A stretch of DNA of 60,228 bases from NCBI GenBank assembly GCA_947589545.1, contig CANQBA010000017.1, positions 1 through 60,228 on the forward strand, written 5' to 3'. The notes under the pieces were generated by a model, which was not told the DNA's origin, did no database searches, and saw only the letters and a list, made by a program, of their open reading frames with translations. Origin of the DNA: an uncultured Oscillospiraceae bacterium (GTDB taxonomy: Bacteria > Bacillota > Clostridia > Oscillospirales > Oscillospiraceae). The position numbers were made by a program, and so were the translations under genes. Below, one piece after another: positions 44,347 to 54,067 of this stretch; the stretch's first letter is position 1; each line of letters begins with the position of its first letter.

Positions 44347-46482
44347 TCAACGCCAGCCTTTTTCGCGCATGTAGGCGTCGATGAAAGTGCTGTTTGCTTT
44401 CTCCGTCTGGTTGAAGGAGCCGTAGACCACGCTGTTGGAGGATGTCACGGGCTTGTACCAGGCCTGGCCCTCAAAATACTCCCGGATGTAGTCGGTCTTG
44501 AAGATGTAGCCGTGGCGGGCGTAGATCTCGTTGAGCATCAACGTGACCTCCCGCTGGGTCTTTCCCTCCAGGTCGGCGCGGGTAACAAGCTGCTTGTCGC
44601 TGGGGAAGATGGTCACATCGCTCTTGCCCGTGGTGTCCGGCGGCGTTGTATCGGGCGAGGTGGTATCCTTGTTCCCGGTGGTGTCCGGCGGCGTGGTGTC
44701 CTGATTGGTGCCGGTGGAGCCGTTATTGCCGCCCCGCCAGCCCATCTCCTTCTGGTAGGCGATGATGGTGGCGATGTTGGCGCTCTCGATGGCGTTGAAC
44801 TCGCTCACCACCTTGGCGGAATCCTTTGTGACGGGCGTGTACCACTTCTGGGAGCTGAAATACTGCTGGGTGGTGCTGCCCTCGCCGCCGAAGATGTAGC
44901 CGTGGCGGGCGTAGATCTCGTTGATGAGCATGGCGCTCTCCTGCCGGGTCTTGCCCTCCAGCTCGGCGCGGGTGATCCGCTGGGTATCCGAGGGATAGAG
45001 GTAGTCGTTATTCTCCGGCGGGGTGACGTCGGAGGTATCCTGCGGGGTGGTGTCCGGCGCGGAGGTATCCGGGTTGGAGGTATCCGGGTTGGACGTATCC
45101 GGGTTGGAGGTGTCCGAAGTATCCGAGGTGTCGGACGTGTCGGGGCTGTCAGAGGTGTCCGGGGCATCCGTAGAATCGGAGGTGTCGAGCCGGTCGGAGG
45201 TGTCGGACGGATCGGTGGTATCCTCGGAGTCTGGGTTCTTCCAAGGGCTCCACAGGAGGGCGATGACGGCCAGGATGACCAGGAGCGCAACGAAGGCCAC
45301 AATCCACCCGGCCTTGGAGGAGCGCCGCTCGGCGGCTCTGCGCTCCCTGGTGGAGATCTCGGTGTTGATATCGGTGAAGTCGTATGTCTCCGGCCGTTCG
45401 GAGGGCTTCTCCGCCACGGCGGCGGCCGGCTTTGACGGCGCCGTTTGGGCTTGGGCCGGCGTCTTCCGGGCGGCGCCCTCCGGCTTGTTCTTCCCGGTTA
45501 TTTTATCCTGTTTTCCGGCTTTTCTTCCCTTGCCCGCGTCCATTTCCGGCGCGGAGGCGGCGGGGCGGGTCAGGACGGCGCCGCCGTTGCGCTTGACGGC
45601 GTCGAAAGCCGCGGCGGCGGCCATCGCCCTTCTGGGCTGTTTTTTCACGATGTTCAGCCGCGTCAGATCCAGCTTGATCTGGGCGGCGCTCTGATAGCGC
45701 TGGGCGGGGTCGGCGGCCATAGCCCGCCGGATGACGGCGGCCAGCCCCTCGTCGATGCCCCGGATCTTAGTGGGGTCGCCGTGCTCGAGCATGGAGCACC
45801 CGTTTGCCACATAGCACATGACCGCGCCCAGGGAATAGATATCCGACTGGGCGGTAACGGCGCCGTCCCTGCCCGTGCTCTCCGGGGCGGCGAAGCTGTT
45901 CTCCTCCGCGCCGAAGATGCCGCTCCCCGCCTTCTCCAGGGTACGGCGGATGGCGTAGTCGGAAAGGACGTAGCTCCCCGCGTCGGTGACCATCACGTTG
46001 GAGGGGGTGACCTCCCCGTGGACAAGGCCGTACTGGGCCAGGGCGTCCAGGGCGGAGGCGATGTCGATGCCCAGCCTTGCCGCGTCCTCGCCGGTGGGGG
46101 CGGCCTTCTCAAAATAGACGGACAGCGGCGTATAGATGCCCGTGCGGATATAGCCCGTCCAGCCGGGGCCGTCGTTGTCCACGCACTGCACGTCCTCCAC
46201 CGCGGCCAGATTGGCGCAGCGGAGGTTGCCGTACATAGCCAGCTCCCAATTCAGATCGTTCTTGAACTTGGTGAAATAGGTGGTCAGCAGGTCGCGGCTG
46301 ATGCCCAGCTTCACCGCGTTGTCGATGGCGTCGGTGCTGGGGGGCATCTTCACCAGGCGCATGGCGGAGAAGGCCCCGCTCTCCTCGTTCCGGATGAGGT
46401 ACACCGTCCCGAAATCGCCGGTGCCCAGGATCCCCTCGGCGCTCCAGCCGGGCATGACTTTACGCAGATCGATTCCGTTCAT
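44347..46482 (-). CDS. Membrane pseudokinase with two external YARHG domains
   Basis: A 711-residue protein. The N-terminal part (1-285) has a Ser/Thr kinase fold with intact Gly loop (GTGDFG, 20-25), but the core is altered: Arg42 for the VAIK lysine (SAMRLV), HGE at 155-157 for HRD, Thr159 for the catalytic lysine and DYA at 175 for DFG. Asn162 and Asp175 remain. A Pro/Ala-rich linker leads to one membrane helix near 392-413. Outside, a Asp-Thr-Ser-Pro repeat precedes two YARHG domains (INEIYARHGYIF twice, about 505-585 and 632-711). It likely senses cell-wall or surface signals and acts as a scaffold. It shares direction with polC and is separated by repeat copy C. Confidence 0.88.
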   Translation of the reverse strand: MNGIDLRKVMPGWSAEGILGTGDFGTVYLIRNEESGAFSAMRLVKMPPSTDAIDNAVKLGISRDLLTTYFTKFKNDLNWELAMYGNLRCANLAAVEDVQCVDNDGPGWTGYIRTGIYTPLSVYFEKAAPTGEDAARLGIDIASALDALAQYGLVHGEVTPSNVMVTDAGSYVLSDYAIRRTLEKAGSGIFGAEENSFAAPESTGRDGAVTAQSDIYSLGAVMCYVANGCSMLEHGDPTKIRGIDEGLAAVIRRAMAADPAQRYQSAAQIKLDLTRLNIVKKQPRRAMAAAAAFDAVKRNGGAVLTRPAASAPEMDAGKGRKAGKQDKITGKNKPEGAARKTPAQAQTAPSKPAAAVAEKPSERPETYDFTDINTEISTRERRAAERRSSKAGWIVAFVALLVILAVIALLWSPWKNPDSEDTTDPSDTSDRLDTSDSTDAPDTSDSPDTSDTSDTSDTSNPDTSNPDTSNPDTSAPDTTPQDTSDVTPPENNDYLYPSDTQRITRAELEGKTRQESAMLINEIYARHGYIFGGEGSTTQQYFSSQKWYTPVTKDSAKVVSEFNAIESANIATIIAYQKEMGWRGGNNGSTGTNQDTTPPDTTGNKDTTSPDTTPPDTTGKSDVTIFPSDKQLVTRADLEGKTQREVTLMLNEIYARHGYIFKTDYIREYFEGQAWYKPVTSSNSVVYGSFNQTEKANSTFIDAYMREKGWR

Positions 46483-46538
46483 AATAATTATGTAAACCTC
46501 CTTGCTCTGTCTGTGTGAGGGTCAATGGCTTGAATGTA

Positions 46539-46641
46539 GTCAAAGAGCTCAAATCTGATATATTTTCCGGCGGCATGTGCGTCGGAAAAAACATGCACGC
46601 TTCCCTTGGCATCGGAAGCCCGTCAGGGCTTTCGGGCCGGT
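46539..46641 (-). repeat. Structured repeat family, intermediate copy C
   Basis: About 103 nt right after the polC stop. It keeps the first hairpin (CGAAAGCCC / GGGCTTCCG with TGAC loop), the spacer ATGCCAAGGGAAGCGTGC, and the last hairpin TTTTTTCCGACG / CGGAAAA with loop CACATGC, but lacks the two middle stems seen in copies A and B. Confidence 0.7.
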
Positions 46642-49600
46642 CAAAACAGAGATATCTGGCTGGTCTCCGGCATGGCGCCGAGGGCGCCCAGGGCCTTGAG
46701 CTCGGCGATGTGGGTCTTGGAGACCTTGGGACAGCTGGCGGCCAGCTCCTCCATGGAGACGAACTGCCCGCCCCGGCCGTGCTCGGCCAGATCCTGGGCC
46801 GCCGCCTCCCCCAGGCCGGAAATCGCCACGAAGGGGGGCCGCAGGGCGCTGCCCTCGACTTTAAATTTTACCGCATCCGACTTATAGAGGTCAATAGGTA
46901 AAAACGTAAAACCGCGTTTATAAAATTCCCAGCACGCCTCCAAGGTGGTCATCAGGTCGTCGTCCTTGTCGGTGGCGGCGGGGTTTTCTTTGATCCTCCG
47001 GATGGCGGCGTGGGCCGTCTCCTCCCCCATGCACATGAGCCTGGCGTCGAAGCCGCCCTTCTGACTGCGGCGGTAAAAATACGCCGCGTAGAACTCCAGC
47101 GGCCTGTGCACCTTGAACCATGCGATGCGGAAGGCCATCATCACATAGGCCACGGCGTGGGCCTTGGGGAAAAGGTAGGCGATCTTGGCAAGAGATTCAA
47201 TGTACCAGTCGGGCACGCCGTGCTCCTTCATGGTCTCCACCCAGCCGTCCTGGAAGCCGCCCTTTTTCACCCGGCCCTTGCGGACGTTCTCCATGATCTT
47301 GAAGCTCAGCTTGGGATCCAGCCCCTTGGAGATGAGGTAGAGCATGATGTCGTCGCGGCACCCCACCGTCTCCCGGACGGTGGCGGTCTTGGAGGTGATG
47401 AGATCCTTGGCGTTGCCCAGCCACACGTCGGTGCCGTGGGAGAAGCCGGACAGCCGCACCAGGGTGTCGAAATTCTCCGGCTGGGTGTCCACCAGCATCT
47501 GGCGGGTGAAGCCGGTGCCGAACTCCGGGATGCCGATGGTGCCTGTCTTGCCGATGATGGGGTCGTCGTCCGAAAGCCCCAGAGGGGCGGCGGATTTGAA
47601 GATGCCCATGGTTTCCGGGTCGTCCAGGCGGATCTTCTTGGCGTCCAGGCCCGTCATATCCTCCAGCATACGGATCATGGTGGGGTCGTCGTGGCCCAGC
47701 TCGTCCAGCTTTAAGAGGTTGTCCTCCATGCAGTGATACTCAAAATGGGTGGTGATGATATCGGTGTCCTTGTCGTCCGCCGGGTGCTGGGCGGGGCAGA
47801 AATCGCAGATCTCCATGTCCTGGGGGATGACCACCAGGCCCCCGGGGTGCTGGCCGGTGGTGCGCTTGACGCCCACACAGCCCATAGCCAGGCGCGTCTC
47901 CTCGGCCTTGGAGGCGGTGCGGCCCGTCTTTTCCAGGTATTTTTTTACATATCCGTAGGCCGTCTTCTCCGCCACGCCGCCGATGGTGCCGGCGCGGAAC
48001 ACGTGGTCGGAGCCGAAAAGCTCGTTGGTGTACCGGTGGGCGTTGGCCTGGTATTCGCCGGAGAAATTGAGGTCGATATCCGGCACCTTGTCGCCGCCGA
48101 AGCCCAGGAACGTCTCAAAGGGGATGTCGAAGCCGTCCTTCACGTATTCCGTGCCGCAGACGGGGCAGACCTTGTCCGGCATATCCGCGCCGCAGCCGTA
48201 CCCCTGGCCGGTGACGAACTCGGTGTGCTTGCACTGAGGGCAGCGGTAGTGGGGCGGCAGGGAGTTGACCTCGGTGATCCCGGACATAAAGGCCACGATG
48301 GAGGAGCCCACGCTCCCCCGGGAGCCCACCAGATACCCGTGGGCCAGGGAGTCCTGCACCAGCTTCTGGGCGGACATATAGATCACGTCGTAGTGGCGGG
48401 AGAGGATGTCATGGAGCTCCTGCTCCACCCGGGAGGTGACGATCTCCGGCGGCTCGTCGCCGTAGAGCTCGTGCATCCGGTTGTAGACCAGATCCTTCAG
48501 CTGCTGTTCGGAATTCTCGATCTTGGGCGGGTAGAGCACCCCGGCGGGGGGCAGGGGCCGCACCACGTCGCACAGCTCCGCGATTTTTTGGGGGTTGTCC
48601 ACCACCACCTCCTTGGCCCTGTCCCCCAGATAGGAAAACTCCTCCAGCATCTCGTCGGTGGTGCGGAAGTAGATGGGCAGGGGCTTGTCCCCGTCCTCAA
48701 ATTCCTTGGCCACCAGCAAAACATGGCGGTAAATCTCGTCCTCGGGATCCAGGAAGTGGACGTCCCCGGTAGCCACCACGGGCTTTCCCAGCTCGTCCCC
48801 CAGCTCCAGAATCCGGCGGTTGAAGCTCCGCAGCTCCTCCTCGTCCCGGGCCTTGGGCTTGTCCCCCCGGAGCATGAAGGCGTTGTTGCACAGGGGCTGG
48901 ATCTCCAGGTAGTCGTAAAATTCCGCCACGCGCCGCAGCTCGAAGCGGCTGCGGCCGTCCACCAGCGTCTGGAACACCTCGCCGGCCTCGCAGGCGGAGC
49001 CGATGATGAGTCCCTCCCGGTGCTCCATGATCAGGGACTTGGGCATGATGGGGTTCACGTGCAGGTGCTCCAGATGGCTGGCGGTGACTATTTTGTAGAG
49101 GTTCTTGATCCCCGCCTGGGTGCGGGCCAGGACGATGATGTGCTGGGGCCGCTGACGGCGGCGGGCGGCGGCCTTACGGCGGCCCTCCCGGATGGCGGGG
49201 TCGATGTCGGAGAGACTTTTGGCCCCCCGCTCCGCCAGCCGCAGGGCAAAGCGGGCGAAGATGAGCCCGCAGGTCAAAGCGTCGTCGGAGGCCCTGTGGT
49301 GGTTGAAATCGGGCAGGCCCAGATTGCCGGCCACCATGTCCAGCTTGTGGGCGCGCAGCTCCGGCATCATCCCCTGGGCCATGGTCAGGGTGTCGAGATA
49401 GGTAGGGGCGAAGGGGATCCCGGCGCGGCGGCACGCCTCGTCGATGAACCCGATATCGAAATTGGCGTTGTGGGCCACTAAGGGCAGATCGCCGGCAAAG
49501 GCCAGAAAATCCCGGACGGCGCTCTCCTCCCCCGGCGCGCCGGCCACCATCTCGTTTGTGATGCCCGTCAGGTTCGACACCTCGGCGGGGATGGGCCGCC

Positions 49601-50645
49601 CGGGATCCACGAAGGTCTGGAACCTGTCCACCTCCGCCCCGCCGGAGAAGCGCACCGCGCCGATCTCGGTGAGGGCGTCGCGCTGGGAGGAAAGGCCGGT
49701 AGTCTCGATGTCGAAGGCCACGAAGTCCCCGGACAGGGGGCCGTCGCCGGGGCCCATCAGGGCCACCCGGTCGTCCACGTCGTTGATGTAGTACCCCTCC
49801 ACGCCGTAGATGACCTTGATTTTGTCCCCCGCCGCCTTCATGGCGTCCGGAAAGGACTGGCACACGCCGTGGTCGGTGATGGCGATGGCCGGATGGCCCC
49901 AGCTGATGGCCCGCTTCACGGCCTCCTTCACGTCGGTGACGGCGTCCATGGCGCTCATCTTGGTGTGGAGATGGAGCTCCACCCGCTTTTCCGCCGCCGT
50001 GTCCTGACGGGGCGGCTTTTCCTGGGCCAGGGCGATGGCCGTGGGCTCCAGAACGGTGTCCTTTTCAAACTGGTTATAGCTCATAAAGCCCTGGCAGGTG
50101 ACGGTCATGCCTGTCTCGATGGTTTTCACCGCCGCCTTGACGGGCTCCTCTTTGACAAATTTGGAGACGCGCACGGAGCCCGTGCCGTCGGTCATATCGA
50201 AGCTTAAAACCACCGCGCCGCTTTTCACGTCCCTGCTGTTCACGGCGAAGATCTTCCCCGTGACGGTGACCCGGCCCGAATCCAGGCTCAGCTCCCCCAT
50301 GGGCGTCTCGTTTCCCTTGGAAAGCTTGCCGAACAGGGGTTTTCCCGCCCGGGGGTTGGGGGCGCTCTTTTTCCCGGCCTTTTCCGGTGCCCGTCCCGGG
50401 TAGGCGCTCTCCGGCGCGGAGACGTTCAGGGTGCACCGGGCAAGTCCGTAGTCCCGCTCCACCTTCCGCTCCACCATGGAGGCGTAGACCGGGGGCAGGC
50501 CCCGGTCAAACCGGACGTTCAGCGTCATCGTCCGCTTCTCCCGCTCCACCGTGGCCCCGGTGACCTTCCCCTGCCGGAGCGTCTCCTGAGGCGCGCCGCA
50601 GTCTACGAGGGACGGGAACATCTCCAAAAGCTCAACGTAGTCCAT
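46641..50645 (-). CDS. polC: DNA polymerase III alpha subunit, Gram-positive PolC
   Basis: The 1334-residue replicative polymerase. Domain order is that of PolC: N-terminal domain, OB fold (about 125-200), PHP domain (from VELHLHTKMSAMDAV) split by a DEDD exonuclease (FVAFDIETTGLSSQ, about 315-485), then the polymerase palm with PDIDLNFSGEYQ and fingers, and the C-terminal helix-hairpin-helix. The zinc motif CPQCKHTEFV with CPVCGTEY is present. It follows ispG by 3 bp. Presence of PolC points to Firmicutes. Confidence 0.97.
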   Translation of the reverse strand: MDYVELLEMFPSLVDCGAPQETLRQGKVTGATVEREKRTMTLNVRFDRGLPPVYASMVERKVERDYGLARCTLNVSAPESAYPGRAPEKAGKKSAPNPRAGKPLFGKLSKGNETPMGELSLDSGRVTVTGKIFAVNSRDVKSGAVVLSFDMTDGTGSVRVSKFVKEEPVKAAVKTIETGMTVTCQGFMSYNQFEKDTVLEPTAIALAQEKPPRQDTAAEKRVELHLHTKMSAMDAVTDVKEAVKRAISWGHPAIAITDHGVCQSFPDAMKAAGDKIKVIYGVEGYYINDVDDRVALMGPGDGPLSGDFVAFDIETTGLSSQRDALTEIGAVRFSGGAEVDRFQTFVDPGRPIPAEVSNLTGITNEMVAGAPGEESAVRDFLAFAGDLPLVAHNANFDIGFIDEACRRAGIPFAPTYLDTLTMAQGMMPELRAHKLDMVAGNLGLPDFNHHRASDDALTCGLIFARFALRLAERGAKSLSDIDPAIREGRRKAAARRRQRPQHIIVLARTQAGIKNLYKIVTASHLEHLHVNPIMPKSLIMEHREGLIIGSACEAGEVFQTLVDGRSRFELRRVAEFYDYLEIQPLCNNAFMLRGDKPKARDEEELRSFNRRILELGDELGKPVVATGDVHFLDPEDEIYRHVLLVAKEFEDGDKPLPIYFRTTDEMLEEFSYLGDRAKEVVVDNPQKIAELCDVVRPLPPAGVLYPPKIENSEQQLKDLVYNRMHELYGDEPPEIVTSRVEQELHDILSRHYDVIYMSAQKLVQDSLAHGYLVGSRGSVGSSIVAFMSGITEVNSLPPHYRCPQCKHTEFVTGQGYGCGADMPDKVCPVCGTEYVKDGFDIPFETFLGFGGDKVPDIDLNFSGEYQANAHRYTNELFGSDHVFRAGTIGGVAEKTAYGYVKKYLEKTGRTASKAEETRLAMGCVGVKRTTGQHPGGLVVIPQDMEICDFCPAQHPADDKDTDIITTHFEYHCMEDNLLKLDELGHDDPTMIRMLEDMTGLDAKKIRLDDPETMGIFKSAAPLGLSDDDPIIGKTGTIGIPEFGTGFTRQMLVDTQPENFDTLVRLSGFSHGTDVWLGNAKDLITSKTATVRETVGCRDDIMLYLISKGLDPKLSFKIMENVRKGRVKKGGFQDGWVETMKEHGVPDWYIESLAKIAYLFPKAHAVAYVMMAFRIAWFKVHRPLEFYAAYFYRRSQKGGFDARLMCMGEETAHAAIRRIKENPAATDKDDDLMTTLEACWEFYKRGFTFLPIDLYKSDAVKFKVEGSALRPPFVAISGLGEAAAQDLAEHGRGGQFVSMEELAASCPKVSKTHIAELKALGALGAMPETSQISLF

Positions 50646-50648
50646 GCC

Positions 50649-51692
50649 TCACGCCTCCGTCCCTTCGATCAGCTCCATGAGCCCGTCGGCCAGGCGGTCA
50701 TAGGGCAGCTTGGCCACGATCTTCCCCTTTTGGAAAAGGATGCCCTCCCCGTCGCCGCCGGCCACGCCGAAATCGGCCTCCCGGGCCTCGCCGGGGCCGT
50801 TGACGGCACAGCCCATCACCGCCACGGTGATGTCCTTCCGGCATCCGCGGAGCCTCCCCTCCACCTCATGGGCCAGGGCCACAAGGTCGATGCGCGTCCT
50901 GCCGCAGGTGGGACAGGACACGAATTTAACGCCGCCGGAGCGCCTTCCCGCGGCCTTCAAAATGGCGATGCCGGCCTCCACCTCCCGTTCCGGGTCGGCG
51001 GTGAGGCTGACGCGGATCGTGTCGCCGATGCCCTCATTGAGGAGCGTGCCGATGCCAACGGCGGAGTTGACAGTCCCCAGATATTCCGTCCCCGCCTCGG
51101 TGACCCCCAGATGCAGGGGGTAGTCGCATTTTTGTGCCAGGAGCCGGTACGCTTCCACGGTGCGGCTGACGGTGGAGGATTTGACGGATATGGCGATATC
51201 GGAAAAGCCCACGTCCTCCAGGATCCGGGCGTGGTTCAGGGCGCTCTCCACCATGGCCTCCGCCGTGGGGCCGCCGTATTTTTCCAAAAGCTCCCGCTCC
51301 ACACTGCCGGAGTTGACCCCGATGCGGATGGGGACGTGCCTTGCCTCGCAGGCCCGCGCCACGGCCCGGACCCGGTCGACCGTGCCGATGTTGCCGGGGT
51401 TCAGGCGCACCTTGTCCACCCCCCCGTCCAGAGCGGCCAGGGCCAGGCGGTAATCAAAATGGATATCGGCAACTAAGGGGATGTGGATGCGCTTTTTGAT
51501 TTGGGCGACCGCTCTGGCCGCCGGCATGTCCGGCACGGCGACCCGGATGATGTCGCAGCCGGCCCGCTCCAGACGCAGGATCTGCGCCACAGTGGCGTCC
51601 ACGTCGTCGGTGCGGGTGTTGCACATGGACTGGACGGATACGGGCGCTCCCCCGCCGATCTCGATGCTTCCTACGGTTATCTTACGTGTCAT
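50649..51692 (-). CDS. ispG: 4-hydroxy-3-methylbut-2-enyl diphosphate synthase
   Basis: A 347-residue iron-sulfur enzyme of the non-mevalonate (MEP) isoprenoid pathway. It begins with a TIM barrel (SVQSMCNTRTDDV, RLNPGNIG) and ends in the cluster domain with CPTCGRTRIDL and GCAVNGPGEA, whose Cys residues hold the 4Fe-4S cluster. It has its own promoter and runs into polC. Confidence 0.96.
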   Translation of the reverse strand: MTRKITVGSIEIGGGAPVSVQSMCNTRTDDVDATVAQILRLERAGCDIIRVAVPDMPAARAVAQIKKRIHIPLVADIHFDYRLALAALDGGVDKVRLNPGNIGTVDRVRAVARACEARHVPIRIGVNSGSVERELLEKYGGPTAEAMVESALNHARILEDVGFSDIAISVKSSTVSRTVEAYRLLAQKCDYPLHLGVTEAGTEYLGTVNSAVGIGTLLNEGIGDTIRVSLTADPEREVEAGIAILKAAGRRSGGVKFVSCPTCGRTRIDLVALAHEVEGRLRGCRKDITVAVMGCAVNGPGEAREADFGVAGGDGEGILFQKGKIVAKLPYDRLADGLMELIEGTEA

Positions 51693-51720
51693 TGCGCGTT
51701 CCTCTGTGTCTCACATGTTC

Positions 51721-51749
51721 AGTATACTACGGATTATCTCGTTTGTAAA
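51721..51749 (-). promoter_or_regulatory. Promoter of ispG-polC
   Basis: On the minus strand TTTACA (51744-51749), 17-bp spacer, TATACT (51721-51726), giving a short leader before ispG. Confidence 0.75.
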
Positions 51750-51761
51750 GATGTAACATTA

Positions 51762-51777
51762 ACTAAATTTAATTAGT
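51762..51777. promoter_or_regulatory. Candidate operator upstream of ispG
   Basis: Perfect inverted repeat ACTAA-N6-TTAGT, 13 bp upstream of the -35 box, inside a wider AT-rich palindrome framed by TGTAAC and GTTACA. It does not match a regulator box I know. Confidence 0.4.
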
Positions 51778-51810
51778 CCAGTTACATTTATTTTAGTTAG
51801 CTTGCACAGG

Positions 51811-52872
51811 TCATTTCACGTATTTCAACACGTCGCTGACCATAATGACGGCCATCAGGCCCAGCAGGGCCACCATGCCGGCGGCGTGTACCCAGCCCTC
51901 GTACTTGGGGTCGATCTGCTTTTTGAACAGCAGCATGGTGACGGCGTTAAGGAGGACGAAGAGGAGCCGCCCGCCGTCCAGAGCGGGGATGGGCAGCAGG
52001 TTCATGACGGCCAGGTTCACGGCGATGAGGGCGATGAAGTTGAAGACGTATTCCAGGGCGGCGGCCCGGGAGTTGGTCTCCTGCTCCACCTGCTGGCCCG
52101 CCTCGTTGATAGCGCCCACGATGCCCACCACGCCGGACATGTCCCGCAGGCCCACGGCGCCGGTGACAAGGTCTGAGAGGCCCATCCAGACGGAGCGGAC
52201 GTAGTTCCAGGAGGTGTACCAGGTGTAGCGGAGCTTCTCAACGGCGCCGGCCTTCACGGTGCCGAAGGTGACGCCGTAGCGGAAGCCGTCGGCGTACTGG
52301 GCGGGCTTCAGGGCGTAATCCTCCAGCCTGACCTTCTTCCCGTCCCGGATGACCACCATATCCACCGTATCCCCGGCCCGATCCATATAGATGGAGAAAT
52401 CGGAGGAGTAGTAGACCCGGTGCCCGTCGATGGAATAGATATAGTCCCCGGCCCGGATGCCGTTTTCCGCGTAAAGGAACCCGTCCACCGTCTCCACCAC
52501 CTGATTGGTGACAAAGGCCTGGGCGGAGGAATAGAGCACGGCCACGATGACAAAGCCGATGAGGAAATTCATAGCCGCGCCGGCCACGAGAATAAGGGCC
52601 TTCTGCCACCAGGGCTTGTTGACGAAGGCCCTGGGGTCGGCGCTCTGCCCGTCGGGCTGTCCGTCCTCCCCCTCCATGGCGCAATAGCCGCCGATGGGCA
52701 AAAGGCGCAGGGCGTAGAGCGTCTCCTCCCCCTGTTTTTTCCAGATGGCGGGGCCCATGCCGATGGAGTACTCGTTGACCTTCACGTTGCATGCCTTGGC
52801 GGCCAGAAAATGGCCCAGCTCATGGAGAGCGATGAGAACGCCGAAGGCCAGGATGGCGATGATGATATACAT
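51811..52872 (-). CDS. rseP: Site-2 intramembrane metalloprotease
   Basis: A 353-residue RasP/RseP-type protease that cleaves membrane-embedded anti-sigma factors and signal-peptide remnants. Zinc motif HELGH at residues about 18-22 and the third ligand in LPIPALDGGRLLF near 285. One PDZ domain lies between (about 120-205). Four membrane helices. It sits 9 bp after dxr, the usual neighbour. Confidence 0.94.
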   Translation of the reverse strand: MYIIIAILAFGVLIALHELGHFLAAKACNVKVNEYSIGMGPAIWKKQGEETLYALRLLPIGGYCAMEGEDGQPDGQSADPRAFVNKPWWQKALILVAGAAMNFLIGFVIVAVLYSSAQAFVTNQVVETVDGFLYAENGIRAGDYIYSIDGHRVYYSSDFSIYMDRAGDTVDMVVIRDGKKVRLEDYALKPAQYADGFRYGVTFGTVKAGAVEKLRYTWYTSWNYVRSVWMGLSDLVTGAVGLRDMSGVVGIVGAINEAGQQVEQETNSRAAALEYVFNFIALIAVNLAVMNLLPIPALDGGRLLFVLLNAVTMLLFKKQIDPKYEGWVHAAGMVALLGLMAVIMVSDVLKYVK

Positions 52873-52881
52873 TCCTTTACG

Positions 52882-54018
52882 TCACACCTCTATCGATGCC
52901 CGCGTCAGCGCGTCGGCGGAGAGGATGTCCTCTACCGTGTCCGCGGGGGCTTTTCCATAGTCGGAAACGGCCCGCTCCACGATCTCGGGGATGGCGGAGA
53001 AGCCGATTTTTTCCTGTAAAAAGGCCCTGACCGCCACCTCGTTGGCGGCGTTCATCACGGCGGGCGCGGCGTCACGCCGGGGCGCTGTGTCCAGGGCCAG
53101 CTTCAAGCACCGGAACTTATGGAGATCCGGCTTTTCAAAGGTCAGGATCCCCATCGCCGTCAGATCCAGCTCCCCGGCCAGGGAGGGACAGCGGGCGGGG
53201 TACGTCAGCGCCAGCTGGATGGGCAGGCGCATATCCGGCACGCCCAGCTGGGCGATGACGGCGTTGTCGGTGAACTCCACGGCGGAGTGGACGATGCTCT
53301 GGGGGTGGATCAGGACAGAGATCTGCTCCGGTCTTACGTCAAAGAGGTGCATGGCCTCGATGACCTCCAGCCCCTTGTTCATCATGGAGGCGGAGTCGAT
53401 CGTCACCTTGGCCCCCATGTCCCAGTTGGGGTGCCGCAGGGCCCGGGCGGGGGTGACGGCGGCCAGCTCCTCCCTGGAGAGGGTGCGAAAGGGGCCGCCG
53501 GAGGCCGTCAGCAAAATGCGCTTGACCTCGCCCCGCTCCCCTGCGCGCAGGCACTGGAAGATGGCGGAGTGCTCGGAGTCCACGGGGATAAGCTCACAGC
53601 CGTGGGCCGCCAGCTCCCGCCTGACGATGCGCCCGGCGCAGACCAGCGTCTCCTTGTTGGCCAGGGCGATGCGGCGGTTCCCGGCGCGGATGGCGGCCAG
53701 GGTGGGCAGGAGCCCCGCCACGCCCACCAGAGACGACTCCACAATGTCCGCCTCCATGGCGGCGCAGACCAGCACGCCCTCCGTTCCGGAGAGCACCCGC
53801 ACGGCGGTGTCCGCCAGCCGGGTCTTCAGATCCCGGGCGGCCTCCACGTCCGCCAGAGCCACGGCCCTGGGGGCGAATTTTCGGGCCTGGGCCTCTAAGA
53901 GCTTTACGTTTTTGTTGGCCGTCAGGGCGATTATGGGAAGTCCCAGCAGCTCCGCCGCCTCCAGCGTCTGTGTCCCGATGGAGCCGGTGGAGCCCAGGAC
54001 GGTGAGGGTCTTATTCAT
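52882..54018 (-). CDS. dxr: 1-deoxy-D-xylulose 5-phosphate reductoisomerase
   Basis: A 378-residue NADPH-dependent enzyme, second step of the MEP pathway. The NADPH loop GSTGSIGTQTLE opens the protein, the metal site is IPVDSEHSAIFQ (about 150), and NMGAKVTIDSASMMNKGLEVIEA is the flexible catalytic loop. With ispG and uppS close by, the cluster feeds undecaprenyl synthesis. Confidence 0.97.
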   Translation of the reverse strand: MNKTLTVLGSTGSIGTQTLEAAELLGLPIIALTANKNVKLLEAQARKFAPRAVALADVEAARDLKTRLADTAVRVLSGTEGVLVCAAMEADIVESSLVGVAGLLPTLAAIRAGNRRIALANKETLVCAGRIVRRELAAHGCELIPVDSEHSAIFQCLRAGERGEVKRILLTASGGPFRTLSREELAAVTPARALRHPNWDMGAKVTIDSASMMNKGLEVIEAMHLFDVRPEQISVLIHPQSIVHSAVEFTDNAVIAQLGVPDMRLPIQLALTYPARCPSLAGELDLTAMGILTFEKPDLHKFRCLKLALDTAPRRDAAPAVMNAANEVAVRAFLQEKIGFSAIPEIVERAVSDYGKAPADTVEDILSADALTRASIEV

Positions 54019-54067
54019 AGGATACCTTCTTTAAGCGGGCCGGCCCGATGTCCGGCTCCTACGGAAA

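Noticed and set aside
44900-45250. CRISPR-like appearance of the regularly repeated DNA in the pseudokinase gene and in topA
   Set aside because: Both are in-frame coding repeats (15-bp and 21-bp units) without spacers; no cas genes are present.
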